A stretch of DNA of 64,000 nt, taken from contig JAQCEY010000002.1 in the NCBI GenBank assembly GCA_027620075.1, positions 40,358 to 104,357 of the forward strand. The letters are read 5' to 3'. Within the stretch, counting starts at the first letter, position 1, and the number at the start of each line of letters is the position of its first letter. Origin of the DNA: Pseudomonadota bacterium (lineage in GTDB: Bacteria > Pseudomonadota > Alphaproteobacteria > Rickettsiales > UBA6187). Both the position numbers and the translations under genes were made by a program. The notes beneath the pieces are model-generated. The model saw only the letters and a list, made by a program, of their open reading frames with translations. It did no database searches and was not told where the DNA came from. Of the stretch, positions 26,156-35,521 are shown in pieces.

Positions 26156-26815
26156 ATGAATTCAAAAGATCAAATTATGATAAAACGCCTCAAAGAACAA
26201 ATGAAAATCTCGGGTCTTAATGCCAGACAGTTATCACTAAAGGCAAATGTGGGCAAGTCGTTTATATACGACATATTAAGCGGTAAATCCACAAACCCCA
26301 CAACCAAGAAAATTCAGGCAGTAGCCGATGCTTTGGGCATAAGTATGCAGTATTTAATGTGTGAAAGTGGCAATGATAACCACATAAAAGATGAGGATTA
26401 TGTATTTATAGACAGCCTTTATAAAGATGAAGTAAATACACACAACTCTATTGAGGCCAATACGTCAAAAAAACTTAAATTGTCCTTTAAAAAAGACTGG
26501 ATAAAGAAAACGCTAAACACCAACATAGAAAATATACGGTCACTGATAATTAATGGCGACTATATGTCACCAACGTTACAAAACGGTGATATAGCTTTGA
26601 TAGATATTTCAAAAAAAACTCCTAACCCGCCCGGGATATATATTTTATATGACGGTCTTGGTTTGGTAGTAAAAAGGCTGGAAAGTATAAAAAAATCAAA
26701 TGAAAATGTTATCTATGTAACTGCTGATAATAAAAACTACAAATCTTATGAATGTTCTTTATCTGAACTGAATATTATCGGAAGGATAATATGGTTCTCA
26801 AGAGCGGTTGGTTAA
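26156..26815 (+). CDS. HTH-XRE regulator with S24-like domain lacking the catalytic Ser
   Basis: 219 residues. An XRE helix-turn-helix spans about 8-66 (Ala-Arg-Gln-Leu-Ser-Leu-Lys-Ala, then Val-Gly-Lys-Ser-Phe-Ile-Tyr-Asp-Ile-Leu). The C-terminal S24/LexA-like domain (about 125-215) keeps the Lys region (Val-Val-Lys-Arg-Leu, Lys173) but has Gly-Asp-Tyr-Met at 134-137, where Gly-Asp-Ser-Met is expected. Autocleavage is therefore unlikely. It resembles phage CI-type repressors, but no other phage genes are nearby. It is convergent with the next gene, overlapping by 4 bases. Confidence 0.82.
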   Translation: MNSKDQIMIKRLKEQMKISGLNARQLSLKANVGKSFIYDILSGKSTNPTTKKIQAVADALGISMQYLMCESGNDNHIKDEDYVFIDSLYKDEVNTHNSIEANTSKKLKLSFKKDWIKKTLNTNIENIRSLIINGDYMSPTLQNGDIALIDISKKTPNPPGIYILYDGLGLVVKRLESIKKSNENVIYVTADNKNYKSYECSLSELNIIGRIIWFSRAVG

Positions 26816-27528
26816 TGCACTTCAAAAAATATCAGACATTTTCCCACGTCATCAGAATAGTCGTAAGTTGCCGAGGTTAAGTTCTTAAAAAAGTTATTTT
26901 CTATAATACAGCCACTATCAAATCTTGTAGCTTCGTTTCTACTTGCCTTGATCCAACCATCACCAGCCAAACCATCATCAAGTTTTGTATCTATGCTAAT
27001 AGTATCTTTTGTTGTTACATATTGATGTAATGCATTATTTGAAGACGTAATATCTCCAATTTGTAAATGCCATTGATTTATACTACTACCATAGACATTA
27101 TCATCGCTACGAGCTATGCGATAATAAACTCCTTGTCCAAAAGGCGTCGCCTCATTTGTTCTTAAAAATTCAGGAGTCGGGCCGACAACATATTTTGTAT
27201 AAAGGTTTTCTACTTGCAAAACTTCCCAAAAACCATCCGGTTCATTAGTGTTATGTTCCATTACCCTATTTCCGTTACCGTTTTGTATTGAAGGATAGTA
27301 AGATTGTATATTCCTTATGTCACCCGGTAAGGCATTATATTGTAGTTTAAACGAGTTCATTGCTGTTTTTACTTGATTCACATCTGAAATTAAGTTCCGC
27401 AGCTTTGCCTGTTTTACGAGTGCTTGTCCACCAACCACACTTGCAACAATCAGCCCTATAAGAACCATAACTATAGATAATTCTATCAGGGCAAAACCTT
27501 TTTTTAATAACAACTCTCTTTTAAACAT
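26812..27528 (-). CDS. prepilin-like protein (paralogue B)
   Basis: 238 residues. The leader Lys-Arg-Glu-Leu-Leu-Leu-Lys-Lys-Gly| is followed by Phe-Ala-Leu-Ile-Glu-Leu-Ser-Ile-Val and a hydrophobic helix nearly identical to paralogue A (Gly-Leu-Ile-Val-Ala-Ser-Val-Val-Gly-Gly-Gln-Ala). Tyr-Asn-Ala-Leu-Pro-Gly-Asp-Ile lies about 60 residues in, and the end is Lys-Cys-Leu-Ile-Phe-Phe-Glu. This is the same family as at 19305, 32244 and the long proteins at 38-50 kb. A pilus or pseudopilus subunit is likely. Confidence 0.85.
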   Translation of the reverse strand: MFKRELLLKKGFALIELSIVMVLIGLIVASVVGGQALVKQAKLRNLISDVNQVKTAMNSFKLQYNALPGDIRNIQSYYPSIQNGNGNRVMEHNTNEPDGFWEVLQVENLYTKYVVGPTPEFLRTNEATPFGQGVYYRIARSDDNVYGSSINQWHLQIGDITSSNNALHQYVTTKDTISIDTKLDDGLAGDGWIKASRNEATRFDSGCIIENNFFKNLTSATYDYSDDVGKCLIFFEVH

Positions 27529-27640
27529 TTGAATCTTAAATAAAATTAAACCATTTGTAAAAATAATATTACCAAAAAATCCTTAATATTCAATTAATTT
27601 CCTACTTTAAAATATTTTTCCTCCTGCTATATTCAAATCC

Positions 27641-30600
27641 ATGAAAAAAGAAGATACGTTCATACATTTACGGGTTCATAGTTCATACTCCTTGCTTGAA
27701 GGGGCGATTCCACCGAAAAATATGGTAAAGCTGTGCAAAAAATATAAGCAACCCGCAGTAGCTATAACCGATTCGGGAAATTTATTCGGTTCATTGGAAT
27801 TTTCAGGTGCGTGTGCCGAAGAAGGAGTGCAACCCGTTATAGGCTGCATCATTGCGGTGGATTTCGCTACCGTGAAAAGTCCTTTTTCTACGCCGGTCTA
27901 TGATAAATTATTATTACTGGCAAAAAATGATGACGGATATTTAAACCTATTAAAACTTGTCAGTAAATCATTTTTAGAAACACCTTCCGATGAAAAAGCA
28001 CACATCTCCGTTGAAGACCTAAAAAAACATAACAACGGATTAATAGCCCTGACAGGCGGCGATGACGGTATTATAAACAGATTATTACTTGAAAAACAGG
28101 TTGATAATGCAGAAAAAGAGCTTCTGAATCTAAAAGATATCTTCGGCGACAGGTTATATATAGAACTGATGCGCCTTGAATCACTGACAGAAGATGAAAC
28201 CGAGCGTCCGTTAATAGACTTTGCTTATAAACACAATATCCCTTTAGTGGCAACTAATGACGTATATTTTGCCGATCAGGGCGTGCATGAAGCTCATGAT
28301 GCATTAATGTGTATTGCCGACGGACGCTATGTAACCGAACAAAACCGTAAGAAAGTAGGCAAACAGAATTATTTTAAGTCAACCCGTGAGATGGTGGAGC
28401 TGTTCAAGGATATTCCCGAAGCTATAGAAAATACCGTAAATATAGCAAAACGCTGTAGCGTAATGTCCGAGTATCGCAAGCCGATGCTTCCCCATTTTGA
28501 TTGCGGTGAAGGTCGTTCTGAAGCCGAGGAGCTAAAGAAACAGGCAAAAGAAGGGTTGCAACTCCGACTTGATATCCATGTTTATAAAGACGGTCAGACA
28601 GAAGATGAAAGAGAGAAGATAGATGAAGAATATTTTTCCCGTCTTGATTTCGAACTTAACGTTATCAACACGATGGATTTCCCCGGCTACTTTTTGATAG
28701 TATCCGATTTCATAAAATGGAGTAAGAAAAACAACATTCCCGTAGGGCCGGGTCGTGGTTCGGGAGCGGGTTCGGTTGTTGCGTGGAGTTTACAGATAAC
28801 CGACCTTGACCCGCTTCGTTTCGGTCTGCTTTTCGAGCGTTTTTTAAATCCTGAACGTGTATCTATGCCCGATTTCGATATCGACTTTTGTCAAGAACGC
28901 CGTGAGGAAGTTATAAGATACGTTCAGCAAAAATACGGACGTGACAGGGTTGCACAGATTATTACCTTCGGAAAGCTACAAGCTCGTGCGGTAATACGTG
29001 ATGTCGGGCGTGTGTTACAAATGCCTTACGGGCAGATAGACCGTATTTCCAAGATGATTCCTTTTAACCCCATTGACCCCGTAACTTTGCAAAAAGCCAT
29101 TGATATGGACAGAAGCTTCAAACAGATGGTTGATGAGGATAAGGAGATATCCAAACTGGTAAATATAAGCCTGAAGCTTGAAGGATTAAACCGCCACGCC
29201 TCAACTCACGCAGCAGGTGTAGTAATAGCCGACAGACCTTTGGAAGAACTAGTCCCTGTTTACCGCGACCCTCGCTCAGACATGCCTGTTTGCGGTTATT
29301 CAATGAAATACGCCGAAGGTTCAGGGCTGGTAAAATTCGACTTTTTAGGCTTAAAGACCTTGACGGTAATATCTAAAACCTGCGAGTTTGTGCGGCAAAA
29401 GGGCATAGACATAGATATATCGAAAATACCTATAGATGACAAAAAATCCTTTGAGATGATATCAAAAGGAGATTCTATCGGCGTATTCCAGATAGAGAGT
29501 GCCGGAATGCGCGACACATTACGCAAGATGAAGCCGGACAATATTGAGGACATAATCGCACTTATATCATTATACCGCCCGGGTCCGATGGATAATATAC
29601 CTGCATATATCAGGCGTAAGCATGGCGAGGAAGAGCCTGACTATTTAGACCCGATGCTGGAAGGAATTTTAAAAGAAACATATGGGGTTATTATCTATCA
29701 GGAACAGGTAATGCAGATAGCACAGGTAATGGGCGGTTATAGCCTTGGCGGTGCGGACTTGCTGCGGCGTGCTATGGGTAAGAAGATAGCTTCCGAGATG
29801 GATCAGCAACGCAAGATTTTCGTAGAGGGAGCGGTAAAAAACGGTGTGGCAAAATCAAAAGCCAGCTCCATCTTTGATTTAGTAGCAAAGTTTGCAGGCT
29901 ACGGATTCAACAAGTCACACGCTGCCGCATATGCCATGATATCATACCAGACGGCATATTTAAAAGCACATTACCCCGTAGAGTTTTTATCGGCTTCCAT
30001 GAATCTGGATATACACGATACCGATAAAATAAATACCTTCCGTGCCGAAGCCGTTGAGCAGAAAATAACCATTCTACCGCCTGATATCAACAAATCCTTT
30101 GCATATTTCAGACCCGAAAAAACTAAGAACGGAGAACTTGCTATCCGCTATGGTTTGGGTGCTTTGAAAAGTGTGGGTACTACCGCTATGGGTATTTTGG
30201 AAAAAGAACGCAGTGAAAATGGCGATTTTAAAGATATTTTTGATTTAGCATCAAGATGTGGCGGTCAGGTAATGAACAAACGCCAGATGGAAAGTCTGGT
30301 AAAGTCCGGTGCTTTTGACAATCTACACAACAACCGTAAACAGATTTTTGACGCTATAGAATCAATATTACGATATAGTTCTATGGTAAATTCCGAGAAA
30401 AACAGCAATCAGTCAAGCCTGTTCGGAGGTGATGAGCAGTCAAAAACCGATCAGCCCAAATTGCCTGAAACAATTGACTGGGCATCGCTGGAACGCATGA
30501 ATAACGAGTTTGATTCCGTAGGCTTGTATCTTAACAGGCACCCGCTAGAGATATATGCAAATATTTTGAGAAAAATAAACGTAGTACCTTATAACGAACT

Positions 30601-31099
30601 TGTAAATACTCTTACCGACGGTAGCAACTCTATAAAAATAGCCGGCGTGCTAATAGCTAAAAGAATGCGTTCATCTCCAAGGGGGCGCTTTGCTACCGTT
30701 TCATTTTCAGATACATCGGGCATATTTGAGATATCCATATTTAACGAGGACGTATTATCTGAGGCAAGGGACTTACTTGAACCGGGGACGGTATTGTTAA
30801 TGGAAGTTGATGCCAGAAAAGACGATGGCGGCATAAGAATGAATGCAAATTCGGTAAAAAACATTGAAGACCTACAACTTAATTATCACTTGCAGATACA
30901 TCTTGATAACACTAACGGCATAGAAAAACTAAAAGAAACAGTCGGTGAGCCTGCTGTCAGAAAAACAGGAATCTCTTTTATTACTAAAACCGATACACAC
31001 ATTGTTCATATCGGGCTAAAAGATACATATGACGTAAGTGCTTCATCTATAGAGTTACTAAAAGAAATAGAGGGCGTAAGGGAAGTTGTTGAAGTTTAA
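27641..31099 (+). CDS. dnaE: DNA polymerase III alpha subunit
   Basis: 1152 residues, standard DnaE1 length. The N-terminal PHP domain starts Ile-His-Leu-Arg-Val-His-Ser-Ser-Tyr-Ser-Leu-Leu-Glu-Gly. The polymerase active site Pro-Asp-Phe-Asp-Ile-Asp-Phe is near residue 410. Gly-Pro-Gly-Arg-Gly-Ser-Gly-Ala-Gly-Ser, helix-hairpin-helix and OB-fold (Gly-Val-Leu-Ile-Ala-Lys-Arg) regions follow. It is the replicative polymerase core subunit with DnaQ (epsilon), also encoded here 7 kb away across the origin. It is transcribed toward the origin, against expected fork movement. Confidence 0.98.
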   Translation: MKKEDTFIHLRVHSSYSLLEGAIPPKNMVKLCKKYKQPAVAITDSGNLFGSLEFSGACAEEGVQPVIGCIIAVDFATVKSPFSTPVYDKLLLLAKNDDGYLNLLKLVSKSFLETPSDEKAHISVEDLKKHNNGLIALTGGDDGIINRLLLEKQVDNAEKELLNLKDIFGDRLYIELMRLESLTEDETERPLIDFAYKHNIPLVATNDVYFADQGVHEAHDALMCIADGRYVTEQNRKKVGKQNYFKSTREMVELFKDIPEAIENTVNIAKRCSVMSEYRKPMLPHFDCGEGRSEAEELKKQAKEGLQLRLDIHVYKDGQTEDEREKIDEEYFSRLDFELNVINTMDFPGYFLIVSDFIKWSKKNNIPVGPGRGSGAGSVVAWSLQITDLDPLRFGLLFERFLNPERVSMPDFDIDFCQERREEVIRYVQQKYGRDRVAQIITFGKLQARAVIRDVGRVLQMPYGQIDRISKMIPFNPIDPVTLQKAIDMDRSFKQMVDEDKEISKLVNISLKLEGLNRHASTHAAGVVIADRPLEELVPVYRDPRSDMPVCGYSMKYAEGSGLVKFDFLGLKTLTVISKTCEFVRQKGIDIDISKIPIDDKKSFEMISKGDSIGVFQIESAGMRDTLRKMKPDNIEDIIALISLYRPGPMDNIPAYIRRKHGEEEPDYLDPMLEGILKETYGVIIYQEQVMQIAQVMGGYSLGGADLLRRAMGKKIASEMDQQRKIFVEGAVKNGVAKSKASSIFDLVAKFAGYGFNKSHAAAYAMISYQTAYLKAHYPVEFLSASMNLDIHDTDKINTFRAEAVEQKITILPPDINKSFAYFRPEKTKNGELAIRYGLGALKSVGTTAMGILEKERSENGDFKDIFDLASRCGGQVMNKRQMESLVKSGAFDNLHNNRKQIFDAIESILRYSSMVNSEKNSNQSSLFGGDEQSKTDQPKLPETIDWASLERMNNEFDSVGLYLNRHPLEIYANILRKINVVPYNELVNTLTDGSNSIKIAGVLIAKRMRSSPRGRFATVSFSDTSGIFEISIFNEDVLSEARDLLEPGTVLLMEVDARKDDGGIRMNANSVKNIEDLQLNYHLQIHLDNTNGIEKLKETVGEPAVRKTGISFITKTDTHIVHIGLKDTYDVSASSIELLKEIEGVREVVEV

Positions 31100-31191
31100 T
31101 TTTATCACCTATTTATTCTGAATTTATACCTACATAATATATTTCCCATTGATATCTTAAAACATGAGTAGTAAAACAACGGATATAGTAT

Positions 31192-31289
31192 AGAAGACTA
31201 TGCGAAAGAGCGTAAAGTTTAAATTTGAGTTCTTTTTATTTCCTCTCCCTCAGGGGGAGAGTAGTTTTTTGACTTTTGCAGAGCCTTCT
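31192..31289. repeat. inverted-repeat element with CTCTCCCTCAGGGGGAGAG core
   Basis: The left end AGAAGACTATGCGAAAG is roughly inverted at the right as CTTTTGCAGAGCCTTCT (31273-31289). The core CTCTCCC-TCA-GGGGGAGAG forms a hairpin. A related sequence (AGAAAACTCTGCAAAAG plus a CTCCCTCTGGGAG hairpin) lies at 42963-43045. It is intergenic, upstream of the DUF350 gene. Confidence 0.6.
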
Positions 31290-31323
31290 ATAAATAACAT
31301 AACCAACAAAAAGGTATTTAACA

Positions 31324-32241
31324 GTGGAAGGAACGGATATAATATTAGAGAGTGCGGGTGCTTCGTTTTTTGACGGACAGCTTAATTTAGTTCTTCTTTG
31401 CAATTTGGCAATCGCTATAGCAATATTTACATCTATAAGGTGGCTCTCCGGTGTGGTATCGCACACTAACCCTAATAAGGAACTATTAAAAAAGGATAAC
31501 CCTGCGTTCGGTATATCCTTAAGTGCGGTTGTTCTGGCGGTTACAATCGTATTAACAGGAGCTATATACGGAGACCCTATATATGCGTTGGAAGATTCCG
31601 TTATTTCGGTAGGATTATACGGAATAATCGGCTTAGTATTACTTGCCGTTGCAAGGGTTATTTTTGAAAAAATCGCCCTCCCTAATATTTCCATAAGGGA
31701 CGAGATAATAAACGGCAATATTTCAGCAGCAATAGCCGATGCCGGAAATGTGATTGCGGCTGCTATAATAATAAGGGCTATGATGGTATGGGTAGACGCA
31801 AATACTATAGAAGGAATAGTGGTTGTTCTTATAGGATTCTCTATATCTCAGGTTATTCTTACAGCTACAACTATTTTACGTACCCGTAGATTTGCGAAAA
31901 AACTGGGCAAGACATATCAGGAACATTTCACTGAAGGCAACACCTCTGCCGCACTTAGATTTGCCGGAAGAAAAATCGGTACTGCATTTGCTATAACAGC
32001 TGCGGCAAATGTCTTATTATTCGAAGAAATAGATATAAAAATGTTGGTATTATACTGGTCTTTATTATCGGTTATAATGATATTAGCCTTGAGCATTCTC
32101 GCTTTTATCGCCAACAAGATAATATTATTTCATGTGGACACCGACAGCGAGGTTATAAGGCAGCATAATATAGCCATAGGTATAATACAGTGCGTAATTT
32201 ACATCTCGCTAGGAGTGTTATTATCCGAATTATTGGCGTAA
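31324..32241 (+). CDS. DUF350 (YjfL-type) membrane protein, tandem domains
   Basis: 305 residues from a GTG with AAAGG upstream. It has about eight hydrophobic helices arranged as two DUF350 units (about 20-145 and 165-300), each with an Asn-Xaa-Ala-Xaa-Ala-Ile/Ala-Phe style motif at a helix start (Asp-Asn-Pro-Ala-Phe-Gly-Ile-Ser and His-Asn-Ile-Ala-Ile-Gly-Ile). Function is unknown; DUF350 proteins are inner-membrane proteins often near stress or spermidine-related genes. No functional partner is adjacent. Confidence 0.8.
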   Translation: MEGTDIILESAGASFFDGQLNLVLLCNLAIAIAIFTSIRWLSGVVSHTNPNKELLKKDNPAFGISLSAVVLAVTIVLTGAIYGDPIYALEDSVISVGLYGIIGLVLLAVARVIFEKIALPNISIRDEIINGNISAAIADAGNVIAAAIIIRAMMVWVDANTIEGIVVVLIGFSISQVILTATTILRTRRFAKKLGKTYQEHFTEGNTSAALRFAGRKIGTAFAITAAANVLLFEEIDIKMLVLYWSLLSVIMILALSILAFIANKIILFHVDTDSEVIRQHNIAIGIIQCVIYISLGVLLSELLA

Positions 32242-32243
32242 GG

Positions 32244-32921
32244 TTATTTTATAACATACCAGTATCTGCACCACCGGTTGTCGTTGATAATGCCGCAGTA
32301 ATCCGATAACCGTTGCTCCCCTAGTTTTTCCTTTAGGGAATAGACTTCTTCGGGTTTTAAAAATCCTGAAGTATTTCCCGTAACAGAGTTCGGCTCATCC
32401 GCCTTTTCCAGATTCGGTAAGGCTGTTGCGTTTCCGTAGAAAACATTAATAGACACCTCATCTTTAGTACCGTTATAAAGTGATATTCCCGTCTTAGGGT
32501 TTAAGGTACTTGTCGGAATACCTTTTCCAAGTATTATTGATGAATCGAATTTTTCATTCAACATATACGCAAGGCTAAGATGCTCAAAAACATAGCTCAT
32601 CTCACCACCATAAGTGTACTCGTCGGAAAAAAGCCCCTCCTTGGTTCTTATGGTTGAATCTCCATTGCCGCTTTCGGTAGAAGACCAGATATCTTTTGCA
32701 TTTTTAAAATCTCCCGGCATAGCTTTATATTTTAGCCTAAAACCGTTAAATGCCGATTCCACTTCGGATAAAAGATTTATTTCATTACGTATTTTAGCCT
32801 GATGTTCAATCAATCCTTTTACTAAAATACCGGAAATAATAAGACCCGTTATTATCAGTATCATCAACACTTCAAGTATTGTAATGCCTTTTTGAATTTT
32901 ATAATTTGTTACGGTTATCAT
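32244..32921 (-). CDS. prepilin-like protein (paralogue C)
   Basis: 225 residues from the ATG at 32921, which gives a short leader Met-Ile-Thr-Val-Thr-Asn-Tyr-Lys-Ile-Gln-Lys-Gly| before Ile-Thr-Ile-Leu-Glu-Val. An ATG at 32957 would make the leader 12 residues longer. A hydrophobic helix follows, then Tyr-Lys-Ala-Met-Pro-Gly-Asp-Phe, the family's Pro-Gly-Asp motif. It ends with two Cys and Tyr-Trp-Tyr-Val. It is the most diverged short paralogue. The stop lies 2 bases from the convergent DUF350 stop. Confidence 0.78.
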   Translation of the reverse strand: MITVTNYKIQKGITILEVLMILIITGLIISGILVKGLIEHQAKIRNEINLLSEVESAFNGFRLKYKAMPGDFKNAKDIWSSTESGNGDSTIRTKEGLFSDEYTYGGEMSYVFEHLSLAYMLNEKFDSSIILGKGIPTSTLNPKTGISLYNGTKDEVSINVFYGNATALPNLEKADEPNSVTGNTSGFLKPEEVYSLKEKLGEQRLSDYCGIINDNRWCRYWYVIK

Positions 32922-32985
32922 TGAAAAAACGCTAAATAATGTCCTTAAATATAACACATTATAGCATTTTGCTTATAGAAAATCA

Positions 32986-34017
32986 CTATGTATTAAAACA
33001 TTTAAAAAAACCGTCAGGGCAAAGTCTTTCTCCCTCATTAGAGCAAGCCTTTTTATTTTTAGGTGCGTTCTTACAAATATCCGCCAACGATCTTATAAAA
33101 TCCTTTTCAACCGAAAGGGTCGGAACTCTTATATACTCTTTAACATTATTTTCATCTGCCAGTTTTTTATATTCTATATCCAGTTCTACCAAAGTTTCGG
33201 AATGCTCTGACACAAAAGCTATAGGCACAAGCACCACCGACTTACCGTCTTTACCGGCTCTTACTATTTCTTCATCGGTACTTGGTTTTATCCACTCAAG
33301 CGGTCCTACCCTTGACTGATAACAAACATTCCAATCAAGATTTTCTATTCCAATCCGTTTTGCTATTTTTTCTGCCCCTTGCTCCACTTGCCATTGATAT
33401 GGATCACCTTTATCAATTATCTTTTTCGGCAGTCCGTGTGCGGAAAATAACACCCTGATGTTATCTTTATTTTTAACCTTGTTTATCGCATCATTTATTA
33501 AATTCAGATGCGACTGAATAAATTTTTCCTCATAAGGATAACAACATATAGTTTTGGTAGGAACTTCCAGCCCTGCTTTTTTAGCGTTATTATTCCAGTC
33601 CTTTACAGATGATGCTGTGGTAGTGGTAGAAAATTGCGGGTATAGCGGCAGCAATATAATCTCATCCGGGTTATAGCTTTTTACGTCCTTTACCACTTCA
33701 TGCGAAAAAGGATACCAGTAACGCATACAAATAAACACCTTGTAGGCAACCGTACCTTTTTCATTCAAAATCGCTTCTAAGGCATCTTTCTGTGCGATTG
33801 TTTGGGGGATAATGGTAGACTTACCACCCATATGTGAATAAATTTCCTGAGCTGTTTTTTCACGTCTAGATGAAATTAACTTCGCAAGGAAGAACCTGAA
33901 AGGATTAGGAACAGATATAATAGCCTTATCATTAAACAGATTAAACAGGAACGGTTTAACCGCATTTAAGCTGTCCGGTCCTCCAAGATTAAATAATATT
34001 ACGGCTTTTTTTTGCAT
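32986..34017 (-). CDS. hemH: ferrochelatase
   Basis: 343 residues. The catalytic His is in Leu-Phe-Ser-Ala-His-Gly-Leu-Pro, and the acidic partner in [12 protein letters not shown]. The C-terminal 30 residues contain four Cys (Cys-Lys-Asn-Ala, Ala-Cys-Ser-Asn, Leu-Cys-Pro, Lys-Cys-Phe), which fits the [2Fe-2S]-binding tail known in some alphaproteobacterial and animal ferrochelatases. It inserts Fe2+ into protoporphyrin IX. hemE lies 74 bases upstream on the same strand. Confidence 0.96.
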   Translation of the reverse strand: MQKKAVILFNLGGPDSLNAVKPFLFNLFNDKAIISVPNPFRFFLAKLISSRREKTAQEIYSHMGGKSTIIPQTIAQKDALEAILNEKGTVAYKVFICMRYWYPFSHEVVKDVKSYNPDEIILLPLYPQFSTTTTASSVKDWNNNAKKAGLEVPTKTICCYPYEEKFIQSHLNLINDAINKVKNKDNIRVLFSAHGLPKKIIDKGDPYQWQVEQGAEKIAKRIGIENLDWNVCYQSRVGPLEWIKPSTDEEIVRAGKDGKSVVLVPIAFVSEHSETLVELDIEYKKLADENNVKEYIRVPTLSVEKDFIRSLADICKNAPKNKKACSNEGERLCPDGFFKCFNT

Positions 34018-34091
34018 TGTTATTTATAAAAATTACCGGAACCAAATCAAAATTTGTAAAAAAAAATACACTCGCTATAAATTAAAACAAG

Positions 34092-35132
34092 TTAAACTTT
34101 TTTAACTTCATCTATTACAGCCTGCACGTTTTCTATGGGGGTATTTTGCAGTATACCGTGACCCAAGTTAAAGATAAAAGGCTTATCCTGCATTAAATCA
34201 AGCAATTTTCGTGTATATTCTACTGCGGCTTCTTTATCTGCCATAAGCATAACCGGATCAAGGTTTCCCTGCACTGTCACATCTACATTATCCCTTATCC
34301 ACAATGCACTCATACTCTGATCGAAAGATATCGCATTCACGCCTGTTTGCTTAGAATAATCTTTATAAAGAACCCCCGCACCTTTAGGAAAGCCGATTAT
34401 GGGAACTCTAGGGTAGACTTTACGCACATTTTCAACGATTTTTTTAGTTGGCTCTATCGACCATTTTTTAAACTGATCTTCGGTCAGAACTCCTGCCCAG
34501 CTATCGAATATCTGAAGTGCCTCAACTCCCGCACTAACCTGTGCGATAAGGTGCTTTGAAACAGCATCAACCAACTTGTCTATCAGCAGTGAAAACAGTT
34601 CTGGGTGAGAGTAGCTAAATGTTTTGGTTTTTAAATAATCCTTACTTCCGCCGCCTTCTATCATGTAGGTAGCCAAAGTCCACGGAGCTCCTGCAAAGCC
34701 TATTAACGCACGACTACCGCACAATTCGCCTTTTGTAATTTTTATAGCTTTATACACGGGTGATAAAAATCCTTCATCATAATTAAGTTTATCTATATCA
34801 GATTCATTCTCTAAAGCTTTTAATTTAGGGCCTTCATTTTTGACGAAACTTACATCCATGCCAAGTGCATCGGGAATTACAAGTATATCTGAGAAAATTA
34901 TAGCAGCATCAAAGCCGAAACGTTCTATGGGTTGTAGGGTAACTTCTGCAGCTTTTTGTGGAGAATAGCAGAACTCCAGAAAGTTGCCAGTACTATTTCT
35001 TACTTGTTTGTATTCAGGCAGATATCTGCCTGCTTGTCGCATAAACCAAACCGGTGTCTGTTTGTTTCTTGTACCGTTTAATGTACTGATAAATAATTTT
35101 TCCACATCGGGAGAATCTTTCTTGTCTAACAT
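34092..35132 (-). CDS. hemE: uroporphyrinogen decarboxylase
   Basis: 346 residues. Diagnostic Pro-Val-Trp-Phe-Met-Arg-Gln-Ala-Gly-Arg-Tyr-Leu-Pro-Glu-Tyr is near the N-terminus, with Phe-Ser-Asp-Ile-Leu-Val-Ile-Pro holding the catalytic Asp, and Phe-Asn-Leu-Gly-His-Gly-Ile near the end. It decarboxylates uroporphyrinogen III to coproporphyrinogen III. Its 5' end borders the replication origin, the position hemE holds in Caulobacter and Rickettsia. Confidence 0.97.
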   Translation of the reverse strand: MLDKKDSPDVEKLFISTLNGTRNKQTPVWFMRQAGRYLPEYKQVRNSTGNFLEFCYSPQKAAEVTLQPIERFGFDAAIIFSDILVIPDALGMDVSFVKNEGPKLKALENESDIDKLNYDEGFLSPVYKAIKITKGELCGSRALIGFAGAPWTLATYMIEGGGSKDYLKTKTFSYSHPELFSLLIDKLVDAVSKHLIAQVSAGVEALQIFDSWAGVLTEDQFKKWSIEPTKKIVENVRKVYPRVPIIGFPKGAGVLYKDYSKQTGVNAISFDQSMSALWIRDNVDVTVQGNLDPVMLMADKEAAVEYTRKLLDLMQDKPFIFNLGHGILQNTPIENVQAVIDEVKKV

Positions 35133-35400
35133 AATAAATATATATTTATATATAATAATAGTTGTTTATGTGTGCCTGCATTACTGTGGATTAAATTTTA
35201 TCCACAAGACCATCAACATATAGAAAAAGATTTATTTTACCAGATTCTTTTGTTATAGACATTTTTTCCACATACTGTTGATAAAAATTTATATGATATT
35301 CACATGTTCATATTTGATGTAGAAGCGTGGGTGGAAAAATATGGATAAGTAAGAAGTTTTTTTATCCATGTAGTTATCCACACGGTTATTTAGTTAGATG
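35131..35400. other. probable chromosomal replication origin (oriC)
   Basis: The 389-bp gap between hemE and ppsR begins with 30 bases of pure A/T (35131-35160), a likely unwinding element. Two perfect DnaA boxes TTATCCACA lie at 35198-35206 and 35374-35382. One-mismatch boxes are at 35185-35193 (minus, TAATCCACA), 35264-35272 (TTTTCCACA), 35276-35284 (minus, TTATCAACA) and 35340-35348 (minus, TTATCCATA). Weaker ones are at 35330-35338 and 35362-35370. The flanking gene order is that of the Caulobacter and Rickettsia origins, and both flanks diverge from it. The remaining bases to 35521 show nothing specific. No TTAA-N7-TTAA CtrA site was found. Confidence 0.88.
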
Positions 35401-35521
35401 TGAACAATGCGGTTTTGTGCAGGGTTTTAAATTTTGATGGATGGTAAAAATATTATATGGATACACTAGGTGAGTAAGTGTATGACTAAAATTAGTTAAA
35501 AAACAAAAATACATAAATAAA

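Noticed and set aside
26156-26815. Prophage marked by a CI-like repressor
   Set aside because: Neighbours are hemD, a prepilin gene and dnaE. No integrase, structural or lysis genes and no attachment repeats are present.
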